Shown here: in pieces, positions 47,795 to 56,718 of the stretch | Numbering within the stretch: the first letter of the stretch is position 1 | Layout: the number at the start of each line of letters is the position of its first letter | Source: Thermus islandicus DSM 21543 | GTDB lineage: Bacteria; Deinococcota; Deinococci; Deinococcales; Thermaceae | NCBI RefSeq assembly: GCF_000421625.1 | Contig: NZ_ATXJ01000003.1 | Location: 186,001 to 250,000 of the forward strand | Direction of reading: 5' to 3' | Length of the DNA stretch: 64,000 nt | Translations under genes and position numbers: made by a program | Notes under the pieces: model-generated | The model's database searches: none | Seen by the model: the letters and a program-made list of their open reading frames with translations, nothing else | Told to the model about the DNA's origin: nothing

Positions 47795-48391
47795 ATGCCC
47801 CTTCTCCTGGAAGGCACCAAGGAAAGGGTTCTGGAGCTCCTGAGGGCCCGCCCCCTTAGCGCCAAGGAGGTGGCGGACGCCCTGGGCTTGAGCCAGGTGG
47901 CCGCGAGGAAACACCTTCAGGACCTGGAGGCCCGGGGCCTGGTGCGCTCGGAGGTGAAGAAGTGCCCAAGCCGGGGCCGCCCCTACCGCCTTTACCGCGC
48001 CCAGGACGGGGAAAGCCCCTACGCCGCTCTCTGCGGGGACGTGCTCCGGGGGCTGGAGGAGGCCCTGGGGCGGGAGGGGGTGGTGGCCTTCCTTAGGGAG
48101 CGGAACCGGAGCCGCCTCGCCTCCTTGCGCCTCCAGGGCCTTCCCCTTAGGGAGAAGCTGGAGCGCCTGGCGGAAGCCCTGCGCCAGGAGGGCTACGAGG
48201 CGGAGGTGGTGGAGGAAGGGGGGCACCTCTACCTATGCCAGAGGCGATGTCCAAGGCTTGCCCTCTCCCGGGAGCACGAGGCCCTTTGCGAAGGCGAGCT
48301 TCTGGCGTATGAGGAGCTTCTGGGCCTCCCGCTTGTGCGCGAGGAACGCATCGCCGAGGGGGGAAGCTGCTGCCGCTACCGGGTAGAATAG
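47795..48391 (+). CDS. SufR-like Fe-S transcriptional regulator
   Basis: 198 residues. N-terminal winged helix (RVLELLRARPLSAKEVADAL, VAARKHLQDLEARGLV) of the DeoR/ArsR-like type, then a C-terminal cysteine cluster: Cys148, Cys152, Cys165 (12 residues later), Cys192 and Cys193. SufR repressors bind a [4Fe-4S] or [2Fe-2S] cluster through such C-terminal cysteines and control suf genes. Its position 1 nt after an Fe-S carrier gene supports this; targets are not visible. Confidence 0.8.
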   Translation: MPLLLEGTKERVLELLRARPLSAKEVADALGLSQVAARKHLQDLEARGLVRSEVKKCPSRGRPYRLYRAQDGESPYAALCGDVLRGLEEALGREGVVAFLRERNRSRLASLRLQGLPLREKLERLAEALRQEGYEAEVVEEGGHLYLCQRRCPRLALSREHEALCEGELLAYEELLGLPLVREERIAEGGSCCRYRVE

Positions 48392-48395
48392 CGGG

Positions 48396-49160
48396 GTGTG
48401 GGTCTACCGGCTGAAGGGCACCCCCTCTGAGCTGGACCCCATCCTCCCCGAGCTCTTTGACCATGGGGCACGGGGGCTTTGGGAGCGGGAAGGGGAGGTC
48501 CTGGCCTACTTCCCCGCCCCTTTGCCCCTTCCCTTTGGGGGGGTGTGGGAGGAGCTGGCCGACGAGGACTGGATGAAGGCTTGGCGGCGGGACCTGAGGC
48601 CCGTGTTGGCCCCGCCCTTCGTGGTCCTCGCCCCGTGGCACGCCTTCGCGGAAGAGGGAATCCCCCTTCGCATTGAGCCGGGCATGGCCTTCGGCACCGG
48701 GCATCACGAGACCACCCGGCTCGCCCTCACCGCCCTCGCCCGCCATCTCCGCCCCGGGGAGCGGGTCTTGGACCTGGGGACGGGCAGCGGGATCCTGGCC
48801 ATCGCCGCGGAGAAGCTCGGGGGGAGGGCCGTGGGCGTGGACCTAGACCCCTCGGTCCTCCCCCAGGCGGAGGCCAACGCCCTAAGGAACGGGGTGCGTC
48901 CCCTCTTCCTGGAGGGGAGCCTCGAGGCCGCCCGCCCTTTCGGGCCCTTCCACCTCCTGGTGGCGAACCTCTTCGCCGAGCTCCACGTGCGCCTCGCCCC
49001 CGCCTACCGGGAGGCCCTCCTCCCCGGGGGCAGGCTCCTCCTCACCGGCATCCTCCAGGAGAAGGCCCCCGGGGTGCGGGAGGCCCTCGAGGGGGCGGGG
49101 TTCAGCCCCCTGGAGGAGCGGGCGGAGGGGGAGTGGGTCCTCCTCGCCTACCGGAGGTAG
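48396..49160 (+). CDS. prmA: Ribosomal protein L11 methyltransferase PrmA
   Basis: Trimethylates L11 using SAM; 254 residues matching the structurally known Thermus enzyme. N-terminal L11-recognition domain, then EPGMAFGTGHHETTRLAL, VLDLGTGSGILAIAAEKLGG (SAM site) and LLVANLFAELH. GTG start with a leaderless-type -10 TAGAAT (48384-48389) and 6 nt (AGCGGG); the -10 box overlaps the last codons and stop of the upstream regulator gene. Confidence 0.95.
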   Translation: MWVYRLKGTPSELDPILPELFDHGARGLWEREGEVLAYFPAPLPLPFGGVWEELADEDWMKAWRRDLRPVLAPPFVVLAPWHAFAEEGIPLRIEPGMAFGTGHHETTRLALTALARHLRPGERVLDLGTGSGILAIAAEKLGGRAVGVDLDPSVLPQAEANALRNGVRPLFLEGSLEAARPFGPFHLLVANLFAELHVRLAPAYREALLPGGRLLLTGILQEKAPGVREALEGAGFSPLEERAEGEWVLLAYRR

Positions 49161-49161
49161 C

Positions 49162-49848
49162 GTGCGCCCCCACCGCGCCTATAGCCCTGGCCTCACTGGG
49201 GTCCTCCCTTTGGCGGAGGGCCGCCACCTGGTGGAGGTTCTGAGGGCCCGGGTGGGGGACCGCTTCACCGTGTTTGACGCCCAAAGGGAGGCCCTGGCCG
49301 AGGTGGTGGACCTGGGCCCCCCGGTGCGCTACCGCATCCTGGAGGAACGGAGGCCCGAGCGGGAGGTGGGGGTGGAGGTGGTCCTCTACATGGCCCTCCT
49401 CAAGGGGGATAAGCTTGCCGAGGTGGTGCGGATGGCCACGGAACTGGGGGCTACCCGGATCCAGCCCCTCATTACCCGGCATTCCGTCCCCAAGGAGATG
49501 GGGGAGGGGAAGCTCAGGCGCCTTAGGGCCATCGCCCTCGAGGCGGCGAAGCAGTCGGGGAGGGTGGTGGTCCCCGAGGTCCTCCCCCCCATTCCCCTGG
49601 AGGCGGTGCCCGGGGTGGCCCAGGGCCTGGTGGCCCACGTGGGGGCGAGGGCCCGGGTGCGGGAGGTCCTGGACCCGGGAAGGCCCCTGGCCCTCGCCGT
49701 GGGGCCGGAGGGCGGGTTCGCCGAGGAGGAGGTGGCCCTCCTCGAGGGGCGGGGCTTCACCCCTGTGAGCCTGGGGCGGCGGATCCTCCGGGCCGAGACC
49801 GCAGCCCTTGCCCTCCTCGCCCTCTGCACCGCCGGGGAGGGGCGATGA
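49162..49848 (+). CDS. rsmE: 16S rRNA (uracil1498-N3)-methyltransferase RsmE
   Basis: SPOUT methyltransferase making m3U1498 in 16S rRNA; 228 residues. N-terminal PUA-like domain (HRAYSPGLTGVLPLAEGRHL) and knotted C-terminal domain with ELGATRIQPLITRHSV, EAAKQSGR, LAVGPEGGFAEEEV and LGRRILRAETAALALLAL. GTG start 1 nt after prmA. Overlaps the lipoprotein gene by 4 nt. Confidence 0.95.
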   Translation: MRPHRAYSPGLTGVLPLAEGRHLVEVLRARVGDRFTVFDAQREALAEVVDLGPPVRYRILEERRPEREVGVEVVLYMALLKGDKLAEVVRMATELGATRIQPLITRHSVPKEMGEGKLRRLRAIALEAAKQSGRVVVPEVLPPIPLEAVPGVAQGLVAHVGARARVREVLDPGRPLALAVGPEGGFAEEEVALLEGRGFTPVSLGRRILRAETAALALLALCTAGEGR

Positions 49849-50264
49849 GGCCGCCCCGCTCGGAGGGCCTGGGAAGGCGTTGGGGCCTCGCCCTTCTCGC
49901 CCTCTTCCTCGGGGCCTGCCGCTTCACCTTTTTGCCCCTGGACCCCGGAACCCCCCCTCCGCCCGAAAGGCCCTTCGTGGTGGCCCGCCTAGCGCCCGAG
50001 GGAGGGGAGGCCCGGCTTTCCCTCAGGGTGGAGCGGCTTTCTGGGCCGGGCTACCTCCACCTCCAGTGGTTTCGGGGGGAGCGTCTCCTCCTGGAGAAGG
50101 CCCTCTTTTTGGAAGGCCCCGGTCTCTACCAGGTCCGCTTTCCCCTGGGCGAGGGCTACCACCGCCTGGTCGGGCTCTGGGGGGGGAGGCCCCTCTTCCA
50201 GCTGGACCTGGGGAGCCCCTCCCTACCGGATCCCGATAAGGTAGAGGACCAGGGGGATCGTTAG
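49845..50264 (+). CDS. Putative lipoprotein of unknown function
   Basis: 139 residues. Signal sequence GRRWGLALLALFLGAC with lipobox LGAC predicts lipid attachment at Cys25. The mature part is Pro/Arg-rich and beta-like (VVARLAPEGGEARLSLRVER, YLHLQWFRGERLLLEKA). No family recognised. Overlaps rsmE by 4 nt and the convergent AEC gene by 42 nt. Confidence 0.68.
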   Translation: MRPPRSEGLGRRWGLALLALFLGACRFTFLPLDPGTPPPPERPFVVARLAPEGGEARLSLRVERLSGPGYLHLQWFRGERLLLEKALFLEGPGLYQVRFPLGEGYHRLVGLWGGRPLFQLDLGSPSLPDPDKVEDQGDR

Positions 50265-51116
50265 GAAGGCCAGGAAGGTGGAGGCCACCACGCTCCTGGC
50301 TACGCGGCCCGCGTCGCCGCCAAACTCCCGGGTGAGGAGGAAGGCGTTCACCGCCACGGGGGTGGCGGACTGGAGGACCAGGACCTGGTGCTCAAGCCGG
50401 GGGAGGCCCAGAAGGAGCCCCACCCCGTAGGCCACCAGGGGAGCGAGGAGGAGCCTCAGGGCGCTCGCCGTAGCCTCAAAGGCCCCTACCCGGAAGGGGG
50501 TCTTCGCCATCTGCATCCCCAGGGTGAGGAGGAGCACGGGGATCGCCGCCTGGCCCACGAGCCTCACCCCCTCCTCCAGGCGGAGGGGGGGGTCCATGCC
50601 CGTGGCCTTGAGGAGGAGGCCCAGAAGGAGGGCGTAGAAGAGGGGGAGGCGGAGGGTGAAGAGAACGCCCTCCTTCAGGCCTCCTCCTCGGAGGAAGGCC
50701 GGGCCCAGGCCGAACATGGCCACGCTGGAGAGGAGGAAGTAGACCACAGCCCGCCTGAGCCCTTCCTCTCCCAGGGCGAAAAGGGTGAGGGAGAGGCCCA
50801 TGTTGCCGGAGTTGGGGAAGAGGCTGCAAACGAGAAGCCCCTTGGTGGCCTCCGGGGGCAGCCTAAAAAGCCTTCCCGCCCCCAGGATTCCCAGGTAGAG
50901 GAGAAGGTAGGTGAGCGTATAGCCCAAGGCGAGCCCCAGGAGGCCTTCCCGGGTGTAGGTCGCCCGGTACACGCTGTCCAGGATCAGGGCCGGCACCAGC
51001 AGGTAGACGGTGAGGCGGGAGAGGGTGCCGAGGTCCATCGCCATCCGCCTGCCCGCCACAAACCCGGCGTAGACCACCAGGGCCACGGGCCCCACGGTGT
51101 TGAGGAGGGCCTCCAT
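50223..51116 (-). CDS. AEC-family (auxin efflux carrier-like) transporter
   Basis: 297-residue membrane protein with about ten transmembrane segments and the AEC pattern: N-terminal LVVYAGFVAGRRM, central SLFPNSGNMGLSLTLFALG (conserved Asn/Gly) and C-terminal QSATPVAVNAFLLTREFGGD. Substrate unknown; relatives export organic acids or auxin-like compounds. Start at MEALLNTVGP because TAGAAT lies 7 nt upstream; an ATG 3 codons earlier overlaps that -10 box. Divergent from the cyclodeaminase-like gene. Confidence 0.88.
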   Translation of the reverse strand: MEALLNTVGPVALVVYAGFVAGRRMAMDLGTLSRLTVYLLVPALILDSVYRATYTREGLLGLALGYTLTYLLLYLGILGAGRLFRLPPEATKGLLVCSLFPNSGNMGLSLTLFALGEEGLRRAVVYFLLSSVAMFGLGPAFLRGGGLKEGVLFTLRLPLFYALLLGLLLKATGMDPPLRLEEGVRLVGQAAIPVLLLTLGMQMAKTPFRVGAFEATASALRLLLAPLVAYGVGLLLGLPRLEHQVLVLQSATPVAVNAFLLTREFGGDAGRVARSVVASTFLAFLTIPLVLYLIGIR

Positions 51117-51134
51117 GTGGGGCATTCTAGGGGT

Positions 51135-51965
51135 ATGCCCACCTATCTGGAGCTTTCCGAGGCCATAAGGCAGGTCCTTCTGGGGGAGGCGGTGGCCCCC
51201 AGGCGGCAGGTTCTCCCCATTCCCGGGGGAAGTTTCCTGGTGATGCCCGCCGCCGACTCTGAGTGGGCGGTGTGCAAGCTGGTGACGGTGGAGCCGGGGA
51301 GGACGCCCGCCGTCCGCGCCGAGGTCTGGGCCAGGAGGCTCGCCACCGGGGAGGTCTTCCGCCTGCCCGGGGAGGAGATCACGAGGAGGCGCACCGCCGC
51401 CCTTTCCCTCCTCGCCGCCCACCTCCTCGCCCCGAGGCGGGAGGGGGCCCTCCTCCTGGTGGGGCCCGGGGCCCAGGGGGAGGCCCACCTCGAGGCCTTC
51501 GCCGAGGCCTTTCCCCTGACCCGGGTCCTGGTGCGGGGAAGGGGAAAGGAGCGGGTGGAGGCCCTCTTGGAAAGGGCCCAGGGGATGGGCCTGGCGGCCG
51601 AGGCGTGGGCGGGGGAGGAGGTACCCGGGGACGTGGCCTTCGTGGTCACCGCCACCCCGAGCCCTACCCCCGTCCTCCCCGGGCGCCTGCCCGAGGGGGT
51701 CTTCCTGGCGGCGGTGGGTTCCTTCCGCCCGGACATGCGGGAGGTGCCCGAGAGCCTGGTGCGGGAGGCCGCCCTTTACTGCGACACCGAGGACGCCCTC
51801 CTCGAGGCCGGGGAGCTCCAGGGGGTGGGGAGGCCCGTGGTGACCCTGCGGGAGGCCCTTTTGGGCCGGAGGAGCGAGGGGCGGTTCGTCCTCTTCAAGA
51901 GCGTGGGCCACGCCCTCTTTGACCTGGCGGCGGTACGGGCCTACCTGGGGTCTTCCCCAGATTAG
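51135..51965 (+). CDS. Ornithine cyclodeaminase/mu-crystallin family protein
   Basis: 276-residue NAD(P)-binding protein of the OCD/mu-crystallin family. The N-terminal dimerisation and substrate half is [22 protein letters not shown], with [21 protein letters not shown]. The Rossmann motif is [17 protein letters not shown], later [27 protein letters not shown]. Family members act as ornithine cyclodeaminase, ketimine reductase or alanine dehydrogenase; which applies here cannot be told. Starts 19 nt from the divergent AEC gene. Confidence 0.85.
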   Translation: MPTYLELSEAIRQVLLGEAVAPRRQVLPIPGGSFLVMPAADSEWAVCKLVTVEPGRTPAVRAEVWARRLATGEVFRLPGEEITRRRTAALSLLAAHLLAPRREGALLLVGPGAQGEAHLEAFAEAFPLTRVLVRGRGKERVEALLERAQGMGLAAEAWAGEEVPGDVAFVVTATPSPTPVLPGRLPEGVFLAAVGSFRPDMREVPESLVREAALYCDTEDALLEAGELQGVGRPVVTLREALLGRRSEGRFVLFKSVGHALFDLAAVRAYLGSSPD

Positions 51966-52768
51966 CCCTTCACCGATCCCGCCAGGAGGCCCCTGAGGAA
52001 GTACCGCCCCAGCAGGATGTACACCAAAAGGGTGGGCAGGGCCGCCAGGATGGCCCCGGCCATGGGCAGGTTCCACTTCACGGCCTCCCCCCCGGCGAGC
52101 TGGGCCAAGGCCACGGTGATGGGCTGGCTTTCGGGCCGGGTGAGGGTCACGGCGAAGAGAAACTCGTTCCAGATCTGCGTGAACTGCCAGATGGCCACCA
52201 CCACGAAGGCGGGGGCGGAAAGGGGCAGGATCACGCGGCGGAAGACGCCGAAAAACCCCGCCCCATCAATCCGAGCGGCCTCCACCAGCTCGTCCGGGAT
52301 CTCGCTGTAGTAATTTTTGAAGATTAGGGTGACGATGGGGATGCCATAGACCACGTGGACCAGGACGAGGCCGGAAAGGGTTCCGTAGAGCCCGATGGCC
52401 TTGACGAAGTGGAACAGGGGGATGAGGACGCTCTGGTAGGGAATGAACATCCCAAAGAGCATGAGAGCGAAGAGGAGGCCCGACCCCCTGAAGGGCCACT
52501 TGGCGAGGACGTACCCGTTCAGTGCCCCCACCAAAGCGGAGAGGCAGGTAGCAGACAGGGCGAGGACCAGGCTGTTTTGGAACTTGGGCCGGAAGGCTTC
52601 CCAGGCGATACGAAAGCTCTCCCAGTAAGGGGGGGACGGCCAGCGCCACACCGTGTCCAGGGTGATCTGGGCGGGTTCCTTGAGGGCGGTGAGGACCACG
52701 AGGTAGACGGGCAGGAGGAAGAAGAGGGTGGCCAGGAGGAGGAAGCCGTACAGGAGGACCCGCCCCAT
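51962..52768 (-). CDS. Sugar ABC transporter permease (MalG/UgpE type)
   Basis: 268-residue permease, six transmembrane segments, with the ATPase-docking EAA loop [25 protein letters not shown]. Pairs with the preceding permease to import the sugar delivered by the binding protein. Last gene of the ROK-binding protein-permease operon; ATG overlaps the upstream stop by 1 nt (TGATG). No ATPase gene is present, so it must borrow a shared MsiK-type ATPase. Confidence 0.9.
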   Translation of the reverse strand: MGRVLLYGFLLLATLFFLLPVYLVVLTALKEPAQITLDTVWRWPSPPYWESFRIAWEAFRPKFQNSLVLALSATCLSALVGALNGYVLAKWPFRGSGLLFALMLFGMFIPYQSVLIPLFHFVKAIGLYGTLSGLVLVHVVYGIPIVTLIFKNYYSEIPDELVEAARIDGAGFFGVFRRVILPLSAPAFVVVAIWQFTQIWNEFLFAVTLTRPESQPITVALAQLAGGEAVKWNLPMAGAILAALPTLLVYILLGRYFLRGLLAGSVKG

Positions 52769-53877
52769 CAGCGCCGCACCTCCCGCCGGAGCTGGCTTGC
52801 CAGGTAGGGGATCACCACTACCGCCACCAGGAGGAGGAGGAGGATGCCGATGGCGGCGCCCTTGGCGAACTGGTTCCCCCGGAAGGCCAGGAGGTACATG
52901 TAGATGGCAGGCACGTCCGTGGGGGCGTAGTCCAGGCCGGCCATAGCGAAGACGAGGTCAAAGATCTTGAGGGCGATATGCCCCAGGACGATCATGGCCG
53001 AGAGGGTGATGGGGGCGAGGAGGGGGAAGACCACGTGGCGGTAGGTCTGCCACTCGCTGGCCCCATCCACCTTGGCCGCTTCCAGCACCTCTACGGGAAT
53101 CCCCCTTAGGCCCGCCAGGTAGAGGGCCATGGTGTACCCGGACATCTGCCACACGGCGGCCAGGATCACCCCCACCAGCGCCAGGCTGAGGCCGTGGGGC
53201 TCGGGGTAGGGGAGGAGGTGGACCCGCTGCCCCAGGGTGAGGGCCCAGAGGAGGAGGACCCCTCCGGAGGCCGCGCTCCAAAGGAGGCGCCTTCGCTCCC
53301 CCTCCCGGTAGGCCCGCCAGGCCACGTGGAGGAGGACCAGGCCCACCACCAGCGCGGTGTAGAGGGGGAGCCGGTTCCAGTCAAAGACCAGGGCCTGCTC
53401 CCGGGTGGTGAGCCAGGGGAAGCTGAGGGGGGGCAGGCCGAAGAGGGTGGGCAGGACGTTCACCCCCCCCTGGGGCTGGAGGAGCCAACGCCAGATGGTT
53501 CCTGTGACCACGAAGGATAGGGCCATGGGGAAGAGGAAGACCGTGCGGAAGAAGCCCTCTCCCTTGGGGCCTCGGTCTAGGGCCAGGGCGAGGAGGAGGC
53601 CGAGGCCCAGGCTTCCCGCCATGAAGAACAGGGTGAAGAAGAGGAGGTTGATGGCGCTTTGGCGGAAGCGCACGTCCACGAACCCCGTGAAGAGCTCCCG
53701 GTAGTTCTCCAGGCCCAGGAAGCGGAGCTTGGGGTGGAGGGCCAGGGCCTGGGCGGGGTCTTTCCCCCAGTCGGTGAGGGAGACCCAGAGGTTCTGCCCG
53801 ATGAAGCCGTAGACGAAGATCCCCACCGCCAGGAGCGAGGGGAGGAGGACCAGAAAGGCCGTGATCCGGTCGCGCAT
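52768..53877 (-). CDS. Sugar ABC transporter permease (MalF/UgpA type)
   Basis: 369-residue permease with about eight hydrophobic segments and EAA loop [24 protein letters not shown]. It is longer than typical UgpA because of an insert around residues 130-215 ([20 protein letters not shown] onward). AGGAAGG ribosome-binding site. It follows the internal terminator after the binding-protein gene, so it should be made in lower amounts. Confidence 0.9.
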   Translation of the reverse strand: MRDRITAFLVLLPSLLAVGIFVYGFIGQNLWVSLTDWGKDPAQALALHPKLRFLGLENYRELFTGFVDVRFRQSAINLLFFTLFFMAGSLGLGLLLALALDRGPKGEGFFRTVFLFPMALSFVVTGTIWRWLLQPQGGVNVLPTLFGLPPLSFPWLTTREQALVFDWNRLPLYTALVVGLVLLHVAWRAYREGERRRLLWSAASGGVLLLWALTLGQRVHLLPYPEPHGLSLALVGVILAAVWQMSGYTMALYLAGLRGIPVEVLEAAKVDGASEWQTYRHVVFPLLAPITLSAMIVLGHIALKIFDLVFAMAGLDYAPTDVPAIYMYLLAFRGNQFAKGAAIGILLLLLVAVVVIPYLASQLRREVRR

Positions 53878-53889
53878 CCTTCCTCCGGG

Positions 53890-53922
53890 AAAAAGCCCGT
53901 GGGGGCCACCGCCCCCACGGGC
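53890..53922 (-). terminator. Intra-operon terminator after the binding-protein gene
   Basis: Minus strand GCCCGTGGGGGC-GGTG-GCCCCCACGGGC, a perfect 12-bp stem followed directly by TTTTT. It lies between the binding-protein stop and the permease ATG, so partial read-through would give the excess of binding protein over permease usual in such operons. Confidence 0.85.
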
Positions 53923-53931
53923 GTTGCTCGC

Positions 53932-55167
53932 TTAGCGCCCGAGGCCCACCTGGCTGGCAATGGCCTGGGCGGCGTTCGCCGCCGCCTGGGGGCTCTTGGT
54001 CTGCTGGAAGATCTCCATCACGGTGCCGAACTGGCTCATGAAGCTTTCCGGAGCCACAGCCCCGTGGACCAGGGAGCCCACGATGCGGTTAGACTTCCAG
54101 TCCTTCATCGCCGCCTGACCGTAGGCGTTGTACTTGGCGGGGTCGGAGTCCAGCCGGGCGGCAATGGAGCCTTTGAGGGGGTTGAAGGTGTCCTGCCCCT
54201 CCTTGGAGCCCACGAGCTTAAGCCAATTGAGGGCGTTCTGGCGGTTCTTGGCCCCCTTGGGCAGGCCAAAGGAGTCGGAGAGCATCATGAACACTCCCTG
54301 GGTGCCGGGGGAGGGAGCCCAGGCGAAGTCCGCACCGGGCTTTAGCTTCAGTGTGGTGGTCATGTAGCCCGCGGCCCAGTCCCCCATGATGTTGAAGGCG
54401 GCCTGCCCTTGGACCACCCGGTCCACCGCCTGCTGCCAGGAAAGCCCGGCGGCGTCCTTGTTGGCGCAGTCCAGCACCTTGCCGAAGGTCTCCCAAACGG
54501 CCACCGCCTTGGGATCGGTGAACTTTAGCTTGCCCTTCCAGAGGTTGTTCCACCCCTCCGGGCCGAGGAGGCCCAGGGCCACGCTTTCCCAGAGGTGCTG
54601 TTGCGTCCAGTTCTCCCCCAAGGCCAGGGGGGCCTGGAGCCCCTTGGCCTTCAGGGTCTGGCAGGTGGCCAGGAACTCGGCCCAAGTCTTGGGCGGCGCG
54701 ACCCCCCACTCCTTGAGCTTGGCCGGGAGGTACCACATGACGTTGGAGCGGTGGATGTTCACGGGCACGCTCCAGATGCCTCCCCTATAGGAGATGAGGT
54801 CCAAAAGCCCCTTGGGGAAGGCCTGGAGCCAGCCTTCCTGCCGGAAAAGCGGGGTGAGGTCTTCCATCCGGTCGGCCACCACCCAGGTGCCGATGAGCTC
54901 CTGGCCGGCGTGGACCTGGAAGGTGTCCGGAGGGTTGCCGCCCAGCATCCGGGTCTTGAGCACCGCCTTGGCGTTGACCCCCGCGCCCCCGGTCACGGTG
55001 GCGTTGATCACTTCCACCCCGGGGTACTTCTGCTTGTAGAGCCGGATGAGGGCCTCGAGGGCCGGGCCCTCGTCCCCCGCCCACCAAGAGAAGATCTCCA
55101 GCTTGCCCCCTTGGGCCAGGGCGCCAAGCCCCAGGGCCACACCCGCGGCCAAAAGCCACTTCCTCAT
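53932..55167 (-). CDS. Glucose/mannose-binding protein of sugar ABC transporter
   Basis: 411-residue periplasmic-type binding protein with signal peptide ([19 protein letters not shown]). The mature start [19 protein letters not shown] matches the structurally characterised Thermus glucose-binding protein nearly word for word, including [12 protein letters not shown] and [11 protein letters not shown]. It binds glucose, and in Thermus also mannose and galactose, outside the membrane. Start after AAAGGAGGTCGGT; it overlaps the ROK stop by 4 nt. Confidence 0.93.
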   Translation of the reverse strand: MRKWLLAAGVALGLGALAQGGKLEIFSWWAGDEGPALEALIRLYKQKYPGVEVINATVTGGAGVNAKAVLKTRMLGGNPPDTFQVHAGQELIGTWVVADRMEDLTPLFRQEGWLQAFPKGLLDLISYRGGIWSVPVNIHRSNVMWYLPAKLKEWGVAPPKTWAEFLATCQTLKAKGLQAPLALGENWTQQHLWESVALGLLGPEGWNNLWKGKLKFTDPKAVAVWETFGKVLDCANKDAAGLSWQQAVDRVVQGQAAFNIMGDWAAGYMTTTLKLKPGADFAWAPSPGTQGVFMMLSDSFGLPKGAKNRQNALNWLKLVGSKEGQDTFNPLKGSIAARLDSDPAKYNAYGQAAMKDWKSNRIVGSLVHGAVAPESFMSQFGTVMEIFQQTKSPQAAANAAQAIASQVGLGR

Positions 55168-56306
55168 ACCGACCTCCTTTGCGACGTGGGCCTTTGCGCC
55201 CACAAGCCGCCCAGCTCAAAGAAACGGGCCAGGAAAAGGCTGGCTCCGCCCACTGCCGGGGCCAGGTGCCCGTAGACCGAGGGCTGCACCGGGAGGGCCC
55301 GGTGGGCCTCGAGGAAGGCGTGGGCTTCCAGGGAGCGGCGGAGGGGGGCCTCCAGGTAGGGGAAGAGCTCCGCCGCCTTGCCCCCCACCACCACCCGGGC
55401 GGGGTCGTAGGCCACGGCCAGGTTGGCCAGAAAGCGGCCCAGGGCCTCCCCCAGCTGGGCCAGGGCCCGAAGGGTCAGGGGGTCGCCCCGGCGGGCCCGG
55501 GCGAGGAGGGCCTTTAGGTCCCCCGCCCCGCCTCCCCGGGCGGCCAGCAGGGAGCCGAGGCCGAGCTCGGTCTCCAGGCAGCCTGGCCTTCCGCAAGCGC
55601 ACGGCCTCGCCCCCTCCCCCAGCCAGTGGCCCACCTCCCCCGCGGCCCCATTGGCCCCGCGCAGGAGCCGGCCCTCCGCCACCACCCCTACGCCCAGCCC
55701 CGAGCTCAGCACCACGTAGGCCAGGTGGGTTTCCCCGTGCAGGAAGACCTCGGAGAGGGCACTGGCCTTGGCGTCGTTCTCGGCGAGGAGCGGAAGGGGA
55801 AGGCCCGAGGGGGGCGTGAGGTCCAGGTCCTTCCAGCCCAGGTTGGGGGCCAGGAGGAGGCGGCCCTCCACCACCACCCCGGGCAGGGTAAAGCCCAGGC
55901 CCAAGGCCCCCTCGGAGAGGGAAAGGGCTTCGCGCAGGAGCCGCCTCAGGCGCTCGCTGAGCCCTGCCTCGGGGGGGTGGGCCCATTCCTTGGCCCAAAG
56001 CACCTCCCCCCGCCAGTCCAGGGCCAAAAGCACCGTGCCCTCCACGCCGATCTCCGCGCCCAGGGCGAAGCGGGCCCGGGGACGGAGGTGCAGCAGGGTA
56101 CCCGGACGGCCCAAGGCGGGGGAGGTAAAGGCCCCTTCCTCTAGGAGGCCCTCCTGGAGGAGCTCGTCCACGAGGCGGCTCACCGCGCTCTTGGCCAGGC
56201 CGGTGAGCCGGGAGAGGTCGGCCCGGGTTAGGGGGCCCTTCCGCAGGCCCTCGAGGATGGCCCGGCGGTTCAGCCTGCGGATTTCCTGCGCGTCTCCTTT
56301 GCGCAC
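55164..56306 (-). CDS. ROK-family transcriptional repressor (XylR/NagC type)
   Basis: 380 residues. N-terminal winged helix ([38 protein letters not shown]) followed by a ROK sugar-kinase-like domain with ENDAKA (176-181) and the zinc site His227, Cys236, Cys238, Cys243 (GHWL...[10 protein letters not shown]). Probably senses the sugar taken up by the transporter it heads. GTG start. An operator-like inverted repeat lies directly upstream, suggesting autoregulation. Confidence 0.88.
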   Translation of the reverse strand: MRKGDAQEIRRLNRRAILEGLRKGPLTRADLSRLTGLAKSAVSRLVDELLQEGLLEEGAFTSPALGRPGTLLHLRPRARFALGAEIGVEGTVLLALDWRGEVLWAKEWAHPPEAGLSERLRRLLREALSLSEGALGLGFTLPGVVVEGRLLLAPNLGWKDLDLTPPSGLPLPLLAENDAKASALSEVFLHGETHLAYVVLSSGLGVGVVAEGRLLRGANGAAGEVGHWLGEGARPCACGRPGCLETELGLGSLLAARGGGAGDLKALLARARRGDPLTLRALAQLGEALGRFLANLAVAYDPARVVVGGKAAELFPYLEAPLRRSLEAHAFLEAHRALPVQPSVYGHLAPAVGGASLFLARFFELGGLWAQRPTSQRRSV

Positions 56307-56314
56307 CCCGCCCC

Positions 56315-56339
56315 CTTTAGTTCGTTCCCAGGACTAAGC
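56315..56339. promoter_or_regulatory. Candidate ROK-repressor operator
   Basis: CTTTAGT (56315-56321) and ACTAAGC (56333-56339) form an imperfect inverted repeat; one half, TTTAGTTCGTTCC, resembles the TTAGTTTGTTT half-site of XylR-type ROK repressors. It lies 9 nt upstream of the ROK GTG. A TTGACA on the minus strand just upstream (56359-56364) could be the -35 box. Confidence 0.5.
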
Positions 56340-56370
56340 AAACCACCACCTTCCCTCCCTGTCAAGCCCC

Positions 56371-56399
56371 TTGCCCTTTCCGCCCTTTGGCCTTAGCCT
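56371..56399 (+). promoter_or_regulatory. btuFCD promoter
   Basis: -35 TTGCCC (56371-56376), 17-nt spacer, -10 TAGCCT (56394-56399). It precedes the cobalamin aptamer by 39 nt and faces away from the ROK operon. Confidence 0.5.
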
Positions 56400-56438
56400 T
56401 GGGGTAAGGCCCGCTAGGGCCCCACAGCCAGGTCCGTT

Positions 56439-56572
56439 GCCCTGGTGCCTGGGCGCGTAGCCCCGGCTTAAAGTGGGGAAGTCCGGTGCAAGTCCGGCGC
56501 TGTCCCGCAACGGTAACCGGCCAAGCCTCAGGCCTTTCTTCGCAGGCCGGAAGCCCGAATACCTGCCAGGGC
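56439..56572 (+). ncRNA. Cobalamin (AdoCbl) riboswitch
   Basis: P1 GCCCTGG (56439-56445) pairs with CCAGGGC (56566-56572). Conserved core blocks are present: GGCTTAAAGTGGGGAAG, GTCCGGTGCAAGTCCGGCGC, TGTCCCGCAACGGTAACCGG, and the B12 box CCCGAATACCTGCC. A perfect terminator lies 75 nt downstream, so cobalamin should stop transcription of btuFCD. Confidence 0.93.
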
Positions 56573-56647
56573 CGCCTGCCCCTCCCCAGGGCGGGCACCT
56601 CACGCGGATGGGGGAGCCGTGGGGGACAAACGCCTCTTGGCCTTTGG

Positions 56648-56672
56648 CCCCTGCCTCCCGGCAGGGGTTTTT
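56648..56672 (+). terminator. Riboswitch-controlled terminator before btuF
   Basis: CCCCTGCC-TCCC-GGCAGGGG, perfect 8-bp stem followed by TTTTT, 46 nt upstream of the btuF ATG. Confidence 0.85.
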
Positions 56673-56718
56673 CCCTACCTCCCCCGGGCCTGGCCCTAGC
56701 GGCCTTAGGGAGGTAGGC

